A stretch of 64,000 nt of DNA from Apium graveolens. Its lineage: Eukaryota > Streptophyta > Magnoliopsida > Apiales > Apiaceae. Below the pieces are notes generated by a model. It was not told the origin of the DNA. It did no database searches and saw only the letters and a list, made by a program, of their open reading frames with translations. Shown one piece after another: positions 10,885-21,712 of the stretch; position 1 is the stretch's first letter, and every line of letters begins with the position of its first letter. The stretch spans positions 15,984,850 through 16,048,849 of the forward strand of contig NC_133652.1 of NCBI RefSeq assembly GCF_009905375.1. Direction: 5' to 3'. The translations under genes and the position numbers were made by a program.

Positions 10885-11933
10885 TCATGTTGACAAGTAC
10901 TCGACTTGTATCCCAAGATAATATTTTGTCCTTCCAAGATCTTTCATTTCAAACTCTGTCTTTAGGTATATGACATCATCATTAATCTCCGTAGCTGTTC
11001 CTACATGATTTAAATCATCCACATATACAACAATAATCACAAAACCAGTTTTTGATTTTTTGATAAAAACGCATGGAGAAATTTGGTTACTAATATACCC
11101 ATTCTTTTGTAAATAACGACTTAGTCTATTATACCACATACGACCAGATTGTTTCAATCCATACAATGACCGTTGAAGTTTAATGGAGTATATATGACGA
11201 GGTTTCTTGAACTCATCCATTTTTAACCCTTCTGGGACTTTTATAAAAAATTCACTATCAAGTGAACCATACAGGTATGGGATAACGACGTCCATAAGTC
11301 GTGTTTCCAATTTTTCTTTAGATGCCATACCTAATATAAAACGAAAAGTAATTCCATTCATCACTGGCGGGTATGTCTCTTGATAATCAATGTCAGGCCT
11401 TTGAGAAAATCCGTGTGCTACAAGTCGGGCTTTATATCTCATAATTTCATTCTTTTCATTTCGTTTTCTTTTGAATACCCATTTATTCCCAATAGGGTTC
11501 ACACCAATTGGTGTTTGGACAACATGTCCCAATACTTCTCTTTTACGCAATGAATTTAATTCTGTTTGGATTCTTTCCATTTTGTCCAGTCTTTTCTTCG
11601 ACGACATTCATCCACACTTTGTGGTTCAGGATCATAATTTATGTCTACATCCAATGCTGCGGAATACACAAATACATCATCGATTATGGCTTTACTTCGA
11701 TCCCATAATTTCATATCATGCATATAATTTATTAAAATTTCATGATTGTTTAATCTCGTATCTTCAGGGACTGGAATCTCTTCAGGAGATAATACCACTT
11801 CAGGGGTATTTGCTTCTTCTGGAGCATGTGCCACTTCAAGGGTAATTTCTTTTATTTTTCTTTTTCGTGGTGCAACATCTTTTGCACCGACCGGTCTACC
11901 ACGCTTCAGGCGTAGCTTTGATTCTGTAACCAA
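10885..11933 (-). pseudogene. Copia reverse transcriptase (element at 9632-15442)
   Basis: Two overlapping frames (11933-11556, then 11607-10885) join at a frameshift near 11590. The first holds the linker typical of this Copia lineage, ending in KDWTKWKES. The second holds the RT core: NKWVFKRKRNE, ARLVAHGFSQ, DYQETYPPV, SLYGLKQSGRMWY and the active-site YVDD (codons within 11014-11025). The family makes cDNA from element RNA in virus-like particles. The frameshift and stops make it non-functional. Confidence 0.92.
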
Positions 11934-12134
11934 TTCTTTTGTATCTTATTTTTGAATTGGTATATCTATTCTAGCTGGAGTATTTACTGCAGGTATATGA
12001 GATTTAGTTATATTTTTAGAATCGTTAAATACGTCAGGAATTTGGTTTGCGATATTTTATATATGAATAATTCTTTTAACTTCAAGTTCGCATTGACCGG
12101 TACGTGGATCTAGAAAATATAATCCTGAAGCATT

Positions 12135-13547
12135 CTATGTTATGTCAGGATTAACTTTATTTGAATGTTTATCTCCCATTAAGGGAGGAAACATAGACTC
12201 GTCAAAATGACAATCTGCATATCTTGCGGTAAATGAGTCTCCGGTTAGAGGCTCCAGATATCTAATTATAGATGTGGAATCAAAACCAACATAGATACCT
12301 ACTCTTCTTTGAGCTCCCATCTTCGATCTTTGTGGTGGAGCAATCGGTACATATACAACACTTCCGAAAATTTTGAAGTGAGAAATATTAGGAACTTGAC
12401 CAAGTACCAGTTGTAGCGGAGAATGTTGGTTGTAAGAAGTTGGTATAATCCTAATAATATTAGCAGCATGAAGTATTGTGTGACCCCAAATAGATGTAGG
12501 TAATTTTGTTTTCAACAACAGCGGTCTTGCAATAAGTTGGAGTCTTTTGATAAAGGACTCGGCTAACCCATTTCGTGTATGTACATGAGGAACTGAGTGT
12601 TCAACTGAGATTCCTACAGACATGCAATAATCGACAAAAGTTGCAGATGTGAATTCGCCGACATTATCTAAACGAATTGACTTAATGCAATGATCTGGGA
12701 ATTGAGCTCGTAATTTGATTATTTGGGCAAGTAATTTTGCAAAAACATCATTACGAGTTGAGAGAAGACAAATATGAGACCATCTAGTTGATGCATCGAT
12801 TAATACAATGAAGTACCTAAATGGGCCAGATGATGGATGTATAGGTCCACATATGTCGCATTGGATCCTTTCAAGAAAAGTTGGGCTTTCAAGCTGAACT
12901 TTAGTAGGGGATGGTCGAGTAATCAATTTTCCTAAAGAACATGCTAAACATGGAAGGTCATTGTTGGAAAGAACTTTAAAATCTTTAAGAGGATGGCCAG
13001 TAGAATTCTCTATAATATGACGCATCATAGAGACACCACGATGACCTAATCTTTCATGCCAAAGTGTAAAAGATTTTGGATCTATGAGTTTGGAAGCAAT
13101 GACATTGTGTGACTCAACAGTTCTAATTTTCATCATGTATAATCCTGAGGAAAGTGAGTGAAACTTTTCTAAGATTTTCTTATTGCTAGGATTAACGGAA
13201 GTAATAAGAAGATATTCTCTATCAGCCTCAGAGGTAGTTTCGATGTGAAAATTATTGAGTCGGATATCTTTAAAACTAAGAAGATTTCTAGTAGACTTAT
13301 TAGAATATAATGCATTTGGAATGTGTATGTGGGTACCATTAGGTAGGACGAAACTAGCTTTTCCAAAACCTTCGATTATATTAGATACGCCGGAAATTGT
13401 TCTGACTTGAGCTTCGGTTGTGGTTATTTGGGTAAAATATATTCGATTCTGTGGAATCGTATGAGTTGTACCACAATCAGCAATGCATATATCTTCAGAA
13501 TCCATTCTGTATATAATTAAGAAACATAATTTATTTGATAAGAACAT
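12135..13547 (-). pseudogene. Copia protease-integrase segment (element at 9632-15442)
   Basis: A 470-codon open frame begins with an aspartic-protease remnant (IADCGTTHTI; the usual DSG triad reads DCG). It continues through the GAG-pre-integrase zinc motif (LWHERLGH, then CLACSLGK) into the integrase core, with the first Asp in CDICGPI, the second in IRLDNVGEF and a Glu in NGLAES, and the C-terminal region with FKIFGSVVYVPI. The residue after the second Asp-Asn is Val, where Gly is usual. The frame ends at an in-frame stop; the homologous reading continues beyond it. It may start further upstream by read-through from gag. Confidence 0.92.
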
Positions 13548-13618
13548 AACACACTACATAGTTCAAACAAAATAAAGCACACTACTATAGTAATTATATG
13601 AAACTAATCTTCAGCCTC

Positions 13619-14611
13619 CTATATGGGAGTTTCGTTAGGTTCATTCAGACCATTAATGCTTATTTCTCCAGTTGTGATTCTCGGGAAATCATCTATGTTA
13701 TTGTTGGCGAAATTTGTTTCTACCATTTTCTCTTTTGATTTTTGAGAAGATTGGTATAACTTAATAAGATGATTTGGGGTATGACAATTACGTGTCCAGT
13801 GCCCATCCATACTGCACCTATAGCAAATATTTTCAGTTTTTCCTCCTCGTGGTGCCTTTCTTTTACTCTGTGATTCAGATTGCCACTTCCGGTGACCAGA
13901 GTTGTTATATGGACGAAAATGCCCGTAGCTCCGACCTCGTCCACGTTACCAACCTTGGCCCCGTCCACCTCTATACCCTTATCCACGTACATTCTGCTGG
14001 AATGACATATTATTTACTTCAGGTACTGGGGCAGATCCTCTTGGACGGGATTGATGATTCTTAATCACCAATTCATGATTCTGTTCAGCAACGAGGAGAG
14101 TTGATAGAAGATCCCCAAACTTAGTAAATTTGTGCTCCCTGTACATCTCTGCTAAGTTGATATTGTTGGGGTGAAAAGTTGATAGTGTTTTATCGATTTT
14201 TCTTTTTTCCGTAACTTTCTCACCACACATAATAAGCCTAGAACTTATATTGAACAAAGCAAAGCTATATGCTCGGACATTCTTAAAATCCTAAAGTCTT
14301 AAATTAGCCCAATCATTTTCAGCTGCAGGTAGATAAACTAGTTTCTAGTGATTGAACCTATCCTTTAGATTTTCCCATAAAATAAAGGGATCCTCGACTT
14401 CTAAGTACTCAGATTCTAAATCTTCATGCATATGGTGTCGGAGAAAAATTATAGAGGTAAAGCTTTTTTCAGCCGTGGATTTATTTTCTGCCTTTATTGT
14501 ATCGCTTAATTTCTTTGAACCCAAGTACAACTTTACATCTTGTACCCATGATAAATAATTATCGCCAGAAATGTCCAAGACAACAAACGACAAGCTTTTA
14601 ATATTTGTCAT
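13619..14611 (-). pseudogene. Copia gag (element at 9632-15442)
   Basis: Gag is split into three open pieces. 14611-14345 begins MTNIKSLSFVVLDISGDNYL, the usual start of a UBN2-type gag; 14257-13979 continues with FHPNNINLAEMYREHKFTKF; 13810-13619 follows. Just upstream of the last piece the zinc knuckle reads CYRCSMDGHWTRNC (CX2CX4HX4C). A stop after DRFNH and a frameshift near 13980 break it. Gag forms the particle that packages element RNA. Confidence 0.88.
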
Positions 14612-14976
14612 ACTAAATCTGAATTAACATGAAAATTATTAAATTTTAATTCATCAATATAAATATTACATAAAAACTTAGTTAATCGGGTGCGCTAACA
14701 AGTACGCAATAATCATTGTATATATCATTATTATCATTGATATTATAAACAAATCTATATATAAAATGACAAATGGATTTTCACCCGCCATACGGACGTC
14801 TGCGTATGCAGGTTATCTCCGACCAATAATAAATTAAAGTGGACAATCCTGCGTAAGTTAGTTAGGGGCAAAAAGTTATTATCCGATAAGTATGCAATTT
14901 ATAAATTAAGGTTCCCACTATACTTCGGTATTACCCAAAATTAAATGGTACCGTAAAATAATTTTAATAGGCGGTG

Positions 14977-15130
14977 CTCTGGCCATATATATTTAAAATT
15001 ATTAGTAGAGGGTGTAACCACATCTACTTCGGTCATATATATTTGAATTATATGTAGAGGGTGTAACCACGTATACTTTGGTCATATATATTTAAATTAT
15101 ATGTAGAGGGTGTAACCACGTCTACTCATA
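14977..15130 (-). repeat. Three-copy minisatellite in the Copia leader
   Basis: A unit of about 50 bp containing GGTCATATATATTT and GTAGAGGGTGTAACCAC occurs three times in tandem between the 5' LTR and gag. Copies differ by a few substitutions. Confidence 0.8.
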
Positions 15131-15172
15131 TATATGTATATTTAAATTAAAATTATACCTTCTCAGTTTCGG

Positions 15173-15193
15173 CAGGGCGTCGTGCTGATAACG
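15173..15193 (-). other. Primer-binding site of the Copia element
   Basis: Directly inside the 5' LTR, the minus strand reads CGTTATCAGCACGACGCC. The TATCAGCACGA core resembles primer sites seen in several plant Copia elements and presumably pairs with part of a methionine-initiator tRNA. Position fits; the exact tRNA pairing is inferred. Confidence 0.6.
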
Positions 15194-15442
15194 TGTTGTA
15201 AAATACTAGCTATAACAATATTATATCGAACCTCTGTAAAACTAAATAGAGCAGAAAGAGAGATAAAGAGAGCTGTGTAGGGAGAAAGAAGAAGCTGTTT
15301 TGGTGCATCTTCATTTGTAACAAGTGAGGCTATTTATAGCCAATACAAGCAACATGTTTATTAAATGCAATGTGAAATTTTTACTCCTATGAATCTAGCC
15401 TTACTATTTAACTTTTGACTATATGGCAATCAACTTATAACA
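15194..15442 (-). repeat. 5' LTR of the Copia element at 9632-15442
   Basis: It is 249 bp, TG..CA, and aligned to the LTR at 9632-9880 with 14 mismatches, nearly all transitions. A TATA-like TATTTATAGCC lies within it. Confidence 0.93.
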
Positions 15443-15447
15443 TGATT

Positions 15448-15876
15448 CTAATTTTTTTGATCAAAACTCGACTTGCACTTTAGCTACTTTGGCTTTAATG
15501 GGCTGGTAGTGTCGGATCTTGGATAACGTGATCAAAACGATCGTTTAGGGCATCAATTCGGATTGGTGTATCAAAAATTTTCAATAATATATGTATTCAT
15601 CTTGGTGTTATTTTTTATGTAAGACAAAATTTTAATTCAAAATATACTAATATATAAATATGTTTGAGGCACACATTTAACTAAAACATGTTAAATTATA
15701 TATTTGAGAAAAATCAACTTAAATTGAAAAATAAGGCAATACTATAATAATTTATTATTGTAACATGATGCGTCTCTAATCGGTTGTTCAGAGATTATGG
15801 GACGATCCATTGTTATGACATTATCATGACAGATAAATCAAATTAAAGTTAGGGAAAATCTATTACTATATATTAT
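15448..15876. other. AT-rich spacer between the Copia element and the Mutator-like element
   Basis: No gene or clear repeat is visible. This stretch would have been continuous with 25281 onward before the Mutator-like element inserted. Confidence 0.5.
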
Positions 15877-15885
15877 ATGTCAACC

Positions 15886-15951
15886 GGGTCCTGTTTCCTC
15901 AGAATTATATGTCAGGAAACGTTTATCCAACACATCACTATCTGGCCGTTG
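15886..15951. repeat. Left terminal inverted repeat of the Mutator-like element
   Basis: It starts GGGTCCTGTTTCC and matches the reverse complement of 25206-25271 with scattered substitutions. The strongest block is CGTTTATCCAACACA. Confidence 0.85.
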
Positions 15952-16256
15952 TATCGTTGATCCCACAGTCATGATCTAATTTTTTTTACCCGATCTGCGC
16001 ATAATATCCGCGGAACGCAAGCTTTCCGTGCTTAATTTCCGCGGAATGGACAGATGCTTCCGCGGTTATTATGCATGGAAAGGTCAGATTTTTTCAGCTA
16101 AAAAAAAGCCTAAAAATTATACTTTACTCTTTATGATATTTGAAGCTAATTGGAGAGATAAATCGAGGGATTTCTTGCAATTTTCCATCACTGTTCACTC
16201 CTTGCATTGTGTAAACTAAAAATGTTACTTTTTTGTTGTTTTCATCATGGATAAAG

Positions 16257-16523
16257 ATGTTTGCTAGATTTGAAGGTAGAAAAGTTTTGAAAAGAAATGA
16301 TAAAAATGTTCATAATGTAGTAAATAATGATGCTGATAATAGTAGTGATAGTTGCTTGCATAATGATAATATAGATTATGTGAATGTTGTTGATGATTGT
16401 GATGAGGATGTTTTTGTTAGTGAACATATGTTTGAAAATGAAATTTTGCATGAGAGTAGTGATTTTATGCATGATAATAGTGAGGAAAGGGATAAAGTGT
16501 TCTTGAAAAAGAAAATATTGTAA
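16257..16523 (+). CDS. Hypothetical acidic Asn/Asp-rich open frame in the Mutator-like element
   Basis: Starting at the ATG at 16257, 88 codons begin MFARFEGRKVLKRNDKN and then run into an Asp/Asn-rich stretch. The frame opens slightly further upstream, at 16233. It lies on the strand opposite to the PMD-C48 gene, in the position where a transposase gene could begin. No MULE transposase, zinc-finger or FAR1 motif can be seen, and nothing follows it before the solo LTR. It could be a leftover first exon of a deleted transposase, or a chance frame. Confidence 0.25.
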   Translation: MFARFEGRKVLKRNDKNVHNVVNNDADNSSDSCLHNDNIDYVNVVDDCDEDVFVSEHMFENEILHESSDFMHDNSEERDKVFLKKKIL

Positions 16524-16991
16524 TTCCTTTCTTGAGTCAAAGTTTCCCTAATTTAGTAGTTGCGGAGAACATTTCCTGAACATTGCTGCAGTAAAAAACC
16601 AAACAATTTTTTAGCCAAAATTAAGCACCCCTCAAATATGGCCCACATCACCAAAAATTCCCAAAACCTTAAAATTTGAAGGTTCTCCAAACCCTTTAAA
16701 ATTTATGCACAACTTTAAGGGGCCATTATAAATACAAATCAATAAATAAAAGAAACAAAAAAACCAAAAAAGGGAATGGGAAAGGACGCGGTCAATAAAT
16801 GACCGATATAAACGAAACAATTGTCTCTTGTAATTAAACCAAATTAAAAGTACGCGAGGATGTTCGAATGGAAGGAAACAAGTTCAACTAAAGTACAAAA
16901 GTTCAACTAAAATACATAAGTTCAACTAAACTACACAACTAGACGAATGATCTAATTGCTTCTCTTTCTGGATACCCTCTCCATCTTTTAC
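16524..16991. other. 3' flank of the PMD-C48 gene inside the Mutator-like element
   Basis: On the minus strand the first bases next to the solo LTR (16986 downward) complete the C-terminus of the PMD-C48 frame, about 11 codons ending near 16950. The rest looks like a 3' UTR. It includes three tandem copies of a 19-20-bp unit with AAGTTCAACTAAA at about 16880-16938. Confidence 0.5.
16880..16938. repeat. Short tandem repeat, three copies of AAGTTCAACTAAA unit
   Basis: Three consecutive units of 19-20 bases, each containing AAGTTCAACTAAA followed by a variable TACA-type tail, lie in the probable 3' UTR of the PMD-C48 gene. Confidence 0.7.
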
Positions 16992-19900
16992 TGTGATATC
17001 CCGTAATTTTTAGAGGTTATTATTATTATTGTTTAAATGATTTTATGTTATTGTTCAATTTGGAGGGAATAAAATTATGGATATTTTATTCCTGATAATG
17101 AGTTTGTGTATCAATTTATGTCAATTTTATGAAACTATTAAATTGCTTTTATTATTTTCAAAATTTATTAAAATTAGATCGTTTCATTGTAATCGGTGAT
17201 TAAAGTTATTTTGTAATTGTTGAAGTTGAGTGGATAATTTTATCTGTGTTAAAAGTATATTTGATTTTTATTTAGATTCGCCCTCGTAGCGGGAGAATTG
17301 TGAAAATATTTAAAAATAATATTTTGCAACTATTTTTCGGATACTCGTTGCGTATCAAAGTGCGTTTATTACGTGGTACCTATTTTGTATCGTTCTACGT
17401 GCATTTGCATATGTTATATGTGTTTTCAGGGTTTATTATTAACTTAGAGAATATTTTGGTTTCGTAAAAATGATAAACCGGGACCCGACCGAGACGTCAA
17501 AACTCACAAAAATTATATTTTTATTTTTATAAAATAGTGGGACTTTTAAATATTTTATTTTTGATTTTTTGGAAAGATCGTAATTTTCAGAAAATTTTGG
17601 CATAACTATTATATTTATTTGATAATAATATTTCCCCCGTTAATTATTATTTTTGGGCTAATTACTTTCATTAAATGATATAATTAAGCTCCAAATAATT
17701 TTAGGGGTATTTTTATGTAAGTATAAATAGATTTTTATTTATTAGTTATTTTTATAAAAATCAGAAAAATAGATAATAATTTCAATTTTATTATCTGAAA
17801 TTAGGGTTAGGTTTTCAAGAACAATTCTTGGAATCAAAGCTTGATCTTGAGTTGTTTTGGAAAGCAAAAGTAGTCATGTTTGTAGTCAAACTCATCCTTT
17901 CGAGGAGAGCTATCTAACTCTATCATCAAATTATTCAAACAAGTGGTAAAATTTCGATTTCAATATTTAGGGTTCATGTTCGAAATTGAGGCTTTTTGAT
18001 TGAGTAATATTTGATTTGTTTTGATGCTTGATATAACTTTGTTATGTGATTTGGAGTCGATTCATGTAGTTATATATGAGTTTTATGTACGAATTAGTAT
18101 AATTCGTAGTTGGGGGTTTTAGTAATTTATATATTTCAATTTTTCGGATTATTTGTTAATGATTTGATGTTATGGTCATACATGTTAGATTGTACATGAA
18201 ACCATCTTCGATTTGCTATATAAATTGTGAATTATGGTCGAGTTTTGAGAGCAGTCGAGTTGTGGCCGGATTTGTTGTCGATTTTTGATCGGTTTTCGGC
18301 CGGAATCGACGAATTGTCGATTGTTTTTGTTGATTAATGCTTGGATGATATTGTTGAATTGATGTTGAGTGAAACCCAGCTGAAAAATGTGAGAAACCGA
18401 GCTGTTAAAGCCCTCGTCGGAGCTCGGCCGAATTCGGGATGTTCGTCGGATTCCAGGGAAGCGCTGGTCGGTTCTTGGCTGTTCTTCCCGATCCGTTTAC
18501 CCGTTTCCTGATCCGAAATTAGACCCGGTTTTGATCCCTGTTTCCCTAAATTTCTATTACAAAACTGTTTCCGTGGTTTATTTTAAAAATAAATCCAAAA
18601 ATACAATTTTATTTCTAAAAATAATTTGGTTAATTATTTAATAATTAACTGAATTATTTTAAATTCCAAAAAATTATTTTTTGTTTTATTATTTCTAAAA
18701 ATCATAATTTGATTGAATTATTTGTAATTTATTTTGATTAAATATTTATGATTTAATAATTGATTAATTCGTTTAATCAATTAGTTTTATCAATAAATAG
18801 TTAAATGAAGTATAATTATCTATAATTAATCCAAATTATATTTTGGATATATTTTGAGCTTTTAAAAATATATAAAGCTATTGAATAATCAATTAATAAT
18901 ATTATTAATTGAATTATTCATATTTTATTCATAATAAATAGACCGTTTGTCCATTTAATACGAAACAAACGCGTCTAGACTCAGAAAGTTATTCCGCTTC
19001 TACAAAAAATACTTTCAAGACATAAGATCTTTTGTATCGAAAGGTCATTTATTTTGTAGATGTTTCTGAGTCGCGTATTGATTGAAACGTCATATTTTGA
19101 CCTGATTTTAATCTTAAAAATACTGAGACCTACCTTTTGACGAACTGAGTCATGTGTTATATAAATGATGTGATACTTGAATTTTATATTTACATGCTAT
19201 GTGAATTACGTGCGTACGTGGGTCAAGATTCTTGTAACTGATTGTGGTAATTATATGTGGGCTATCGTATGGGTAGACGATACAGTTTTGATGTTCAGCT
19301 CGTCGTATAATTATCGTTTAGACGATTAAAGTGTATCTTTTAATTATAGATGTCGGTCGTTCGAGACAACAAGGACCAGACAGAATGGATGAAGGGTAAA
19401 GTTGAATAGTATTGAGTAATGGGTTTGCAGCACTGCGTGGGTGGCAGATCTGGGGTTATTTGAATAGAAGACGGTGATGTCATGAGATGTCAGAATGAGA
19501 TATTTTTGTTATTGCGAGTGTGCTTAACTACTAAAAACTAAATATAAGTTTTTGTACACTATTTTAATTCCAGAATAGTTCAATATTTTACATATCAAGC
19601 TGCTTATTTATAATTATGCAAGTATTCCTCCATTATTTTACTTCTCTTTTTTTTTTGTCAAATTTAAAGCAGATTTATTTAATAATTTGAAAGAGACTCA
19701 ATCGGGACAAATTCCCAACTGATCATGCAACCAGGTCGAAAAATAAATAGAGATAAATAATTAGCCGTTTTGTTTCCGAATTGCTTAACAAACTAAATAC
19801 AAATATTCTGAAAATTAAAAATCAGGGTAATGATTTTCCGGGCAATCCAGCATGCATCTCCCCCAAATACAGTAGCTTTACAATTGACCCTCACATTAAT

Positions 19901-21707
19901 TCCATTGATAGTGTAATATTCAGATGACTCAGTTGCAACAACTGAGCTTGGAAGCCTCGTGTTATGAACAAATATTTATTTTTAAGAGGTGAGCACATGT
20001 GATTTTCACCACCATTCCAAGCACACCCGAGCTATCTACCTGTCGGACACCAGCTATAGACCTGCCGAAAGTATTGTTTATGCGAGATATCCATATCTCC
20101 CAATATACCGTCAAATTCATTTTCCATACAACCACCACATCGCACAAAGCGAGACACGTCGCATAAAGCTAGACAATCAAACACATAAATAATAACTTAA
20201 ACAGAACAATACGAAAAAAACCCAAAATTCAAAAATCTCGGAATAACACCAAATTGTAATATGTTGTTAGATCAGAGATTTTGAATTCAAAAATTGATTT
20301 TTTTTATAATATCCAAGCTCTTATCTTAGTAAATCTGAAAACTAAAGTGAAGAATTGTAATTGATTTTTCGAGTTTTGTGGAACAAATCTCGATTTTATT
20401 GAAAAAGCAAACAAAAGGAGGAGATGGAGATGAATATGGAGGCTATTTTACTTCTAGAATAGTTAAATGTTTTAAATACAAAAATATTTACTTCTTATTA
20501 TGCAACTAGTTCCACCTTGATTCGATATTTTAGCAACTGAGTTACAGTATTGTTTTCAATACAACTTATCATTGTGATTTTGGTTGAGAAACACTTCTAG
20601 TATTTATTCTACTAGAATCCATTACCATTGTTAAACAATGATTCCTTGGTTGTTTCTTGGACAGTGAGATGCACTGTTTGATATTAAAGTTGCTTTTGGT
20701 GGCTATTCCTGATAAATAGGAATAATAGTTTATTGTTGAATAAGAATTCCATTTATACTGAATTATTATATTCTGGATTGGATGGTTGCTTAAGAGGCCG
20801 TTGCGCCGGTCCATCATGTGAATATGTTACGACATACTGTAATATATATGATTGTTATTATAGGCCAATGTGTTGCCTTTTTGGGTACCCCTATTTTTTG
20901 GATATGCTTCGACATACCGGTGTTGCTTCGTGACTGATCATCGGAGGCATCATAGCGTCTTGATGATTCCAATCTAATTTATTGATAATGCAATCCGAAA
21001 GGATAACTCTTTTTCGTCAATTAATTTTCGGTATGGATAGTTGATCAAATTTTTGTTGAGATTTAAATTATTGTTGAAGCCTCTATTGCTTAATTACCAA
21101 AACATTTTAATGGAAAAGTATTGTAAATTTTAAAAATCACTTTAATGTTATTAAAGTGAATTTTTTGGTTTTATTTGAAAAACTATTAAATCTTTTGAGG
21201 CTTTCTTATTATGTTTTAATAAACTTGATGGGAATTCTTTCACTCATACTTTCCTGTTTTAAATTTAACATTCCAGTGGGAAATAACTTGCTAGATTTAG
21301 CCGCGTAGTTCAACAAAAGCAGAGAATGTGGCTATTACGAAGATGGTTGGTCCAGGGTATGCGGGATTAAAGTAAGTTCTATTGTGTAAAGTTATTTGTA
21401 TATATATTATAGTTATGTTATCGTATATTTGGACCTAGTATACATCTTTTCGAAGTTAAACCAGTGAGTTTGGTTTTGAGTTTGTAAATTATTGAAAATA
21501 TGTTTTAAAAAAGAAGAGAAAAATTTATTTGTGGAAGTTGGAAATTCTTGTTTGTAGAACTGTATCCTAAAAATATCTTGGTGTAGTTTGGGGTCACAGA
21601 TGCTACATATAATTGCTTGTACTTGTTTATTGATTAAACATATCATATTTTATTGAGGTTTCATTGTGACGACCAAATCCTCTGATCCCGGATATGAGGG
21701 CGTTATA
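16992..21707. mobile_element. Solo LTR, probably Ty3/Gypsy (Tekay/Del-like), nested in the Mutator-like element
   Basis: The segment begins TGTGATATCCCGTAATTTT, a start I associate with Tekay/Del-type plant LTRs. It ends with GATATGAGGGCGTTATA, which resembles the usual GGGCGTTACA end with CA changed to TA. The flanks TTTAC (16987-16991) and TTTGC (21708-21712) are a 5-bp duplication with one mismatch. On both sides the sequence continues the same PMD-C48 frame, which independently supports the borders. No gag or pol domains are inside, so this is one LTR left by recombination. At 4716 bp it is long for an LTR; an internal duplication or insertion at 19559-20474 adds to it. Confidence 0.65.
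19559..20474. repeat. Direct repeats bracketing about 0.9 kb inside the solo LTR
   Basis: The word beginning CTATTTTAATTCCAGAATAG at 19559 recurs with a few changes at 20443. Similarity continues for about 80 bases, including ATTATGCAA. The DNA between contains a minus-strand stretch that reads like protein (about 19960-19790, with SSEYYTINGINVRVNCKA) and a 61-codon frame at 20147-19962. I do not recognise the product. This could be a captured gene fragment or an internal duplication of the LTR. Confidence 0.4.
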
Positions 21708-21712
21708 TTTGC

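Larger units (their letters stand above)
9632..15442 (-). mobile_element. Complete, decayed Ty1/Copia retrotransposon
   Basis: This 5.8-kb element reads on the minus strand. Two 249-bp LTRs (9632-9880 and 15194-15442) both begin TGTTGTAAAATACTAG and end CTTATAACA, and the 5-bp target duplication TGATT is exact (9627-9631, 15443-15447). In minus-strand order it has a leader, gag, zinc knuckle, protease, integrase, reverse transcriptase and RNase H, the Copia order (integrase before RT). Each reading frame is broken by stops or frameshifts, so it cannot be autonomous. The LTRs differ at 14 of 249 positions by my count, an age of roughly two million years if a generic plant rate of 1.3e-8 per site per year applies (inference). 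Confidence 0.95.

Noticed and set aside
15177..15180. CRISPR array or bacterial features
   Set aside because: The three-copy repeat near here has no distinct spacers, and the whole window is plant nuclear DNA with introns and retrotransposons.
20569..20933. Open frames on both strands (82 and 66 codons)
   Set aside because: They lie inside the solo LTR; no domain or codon pattern supports either.
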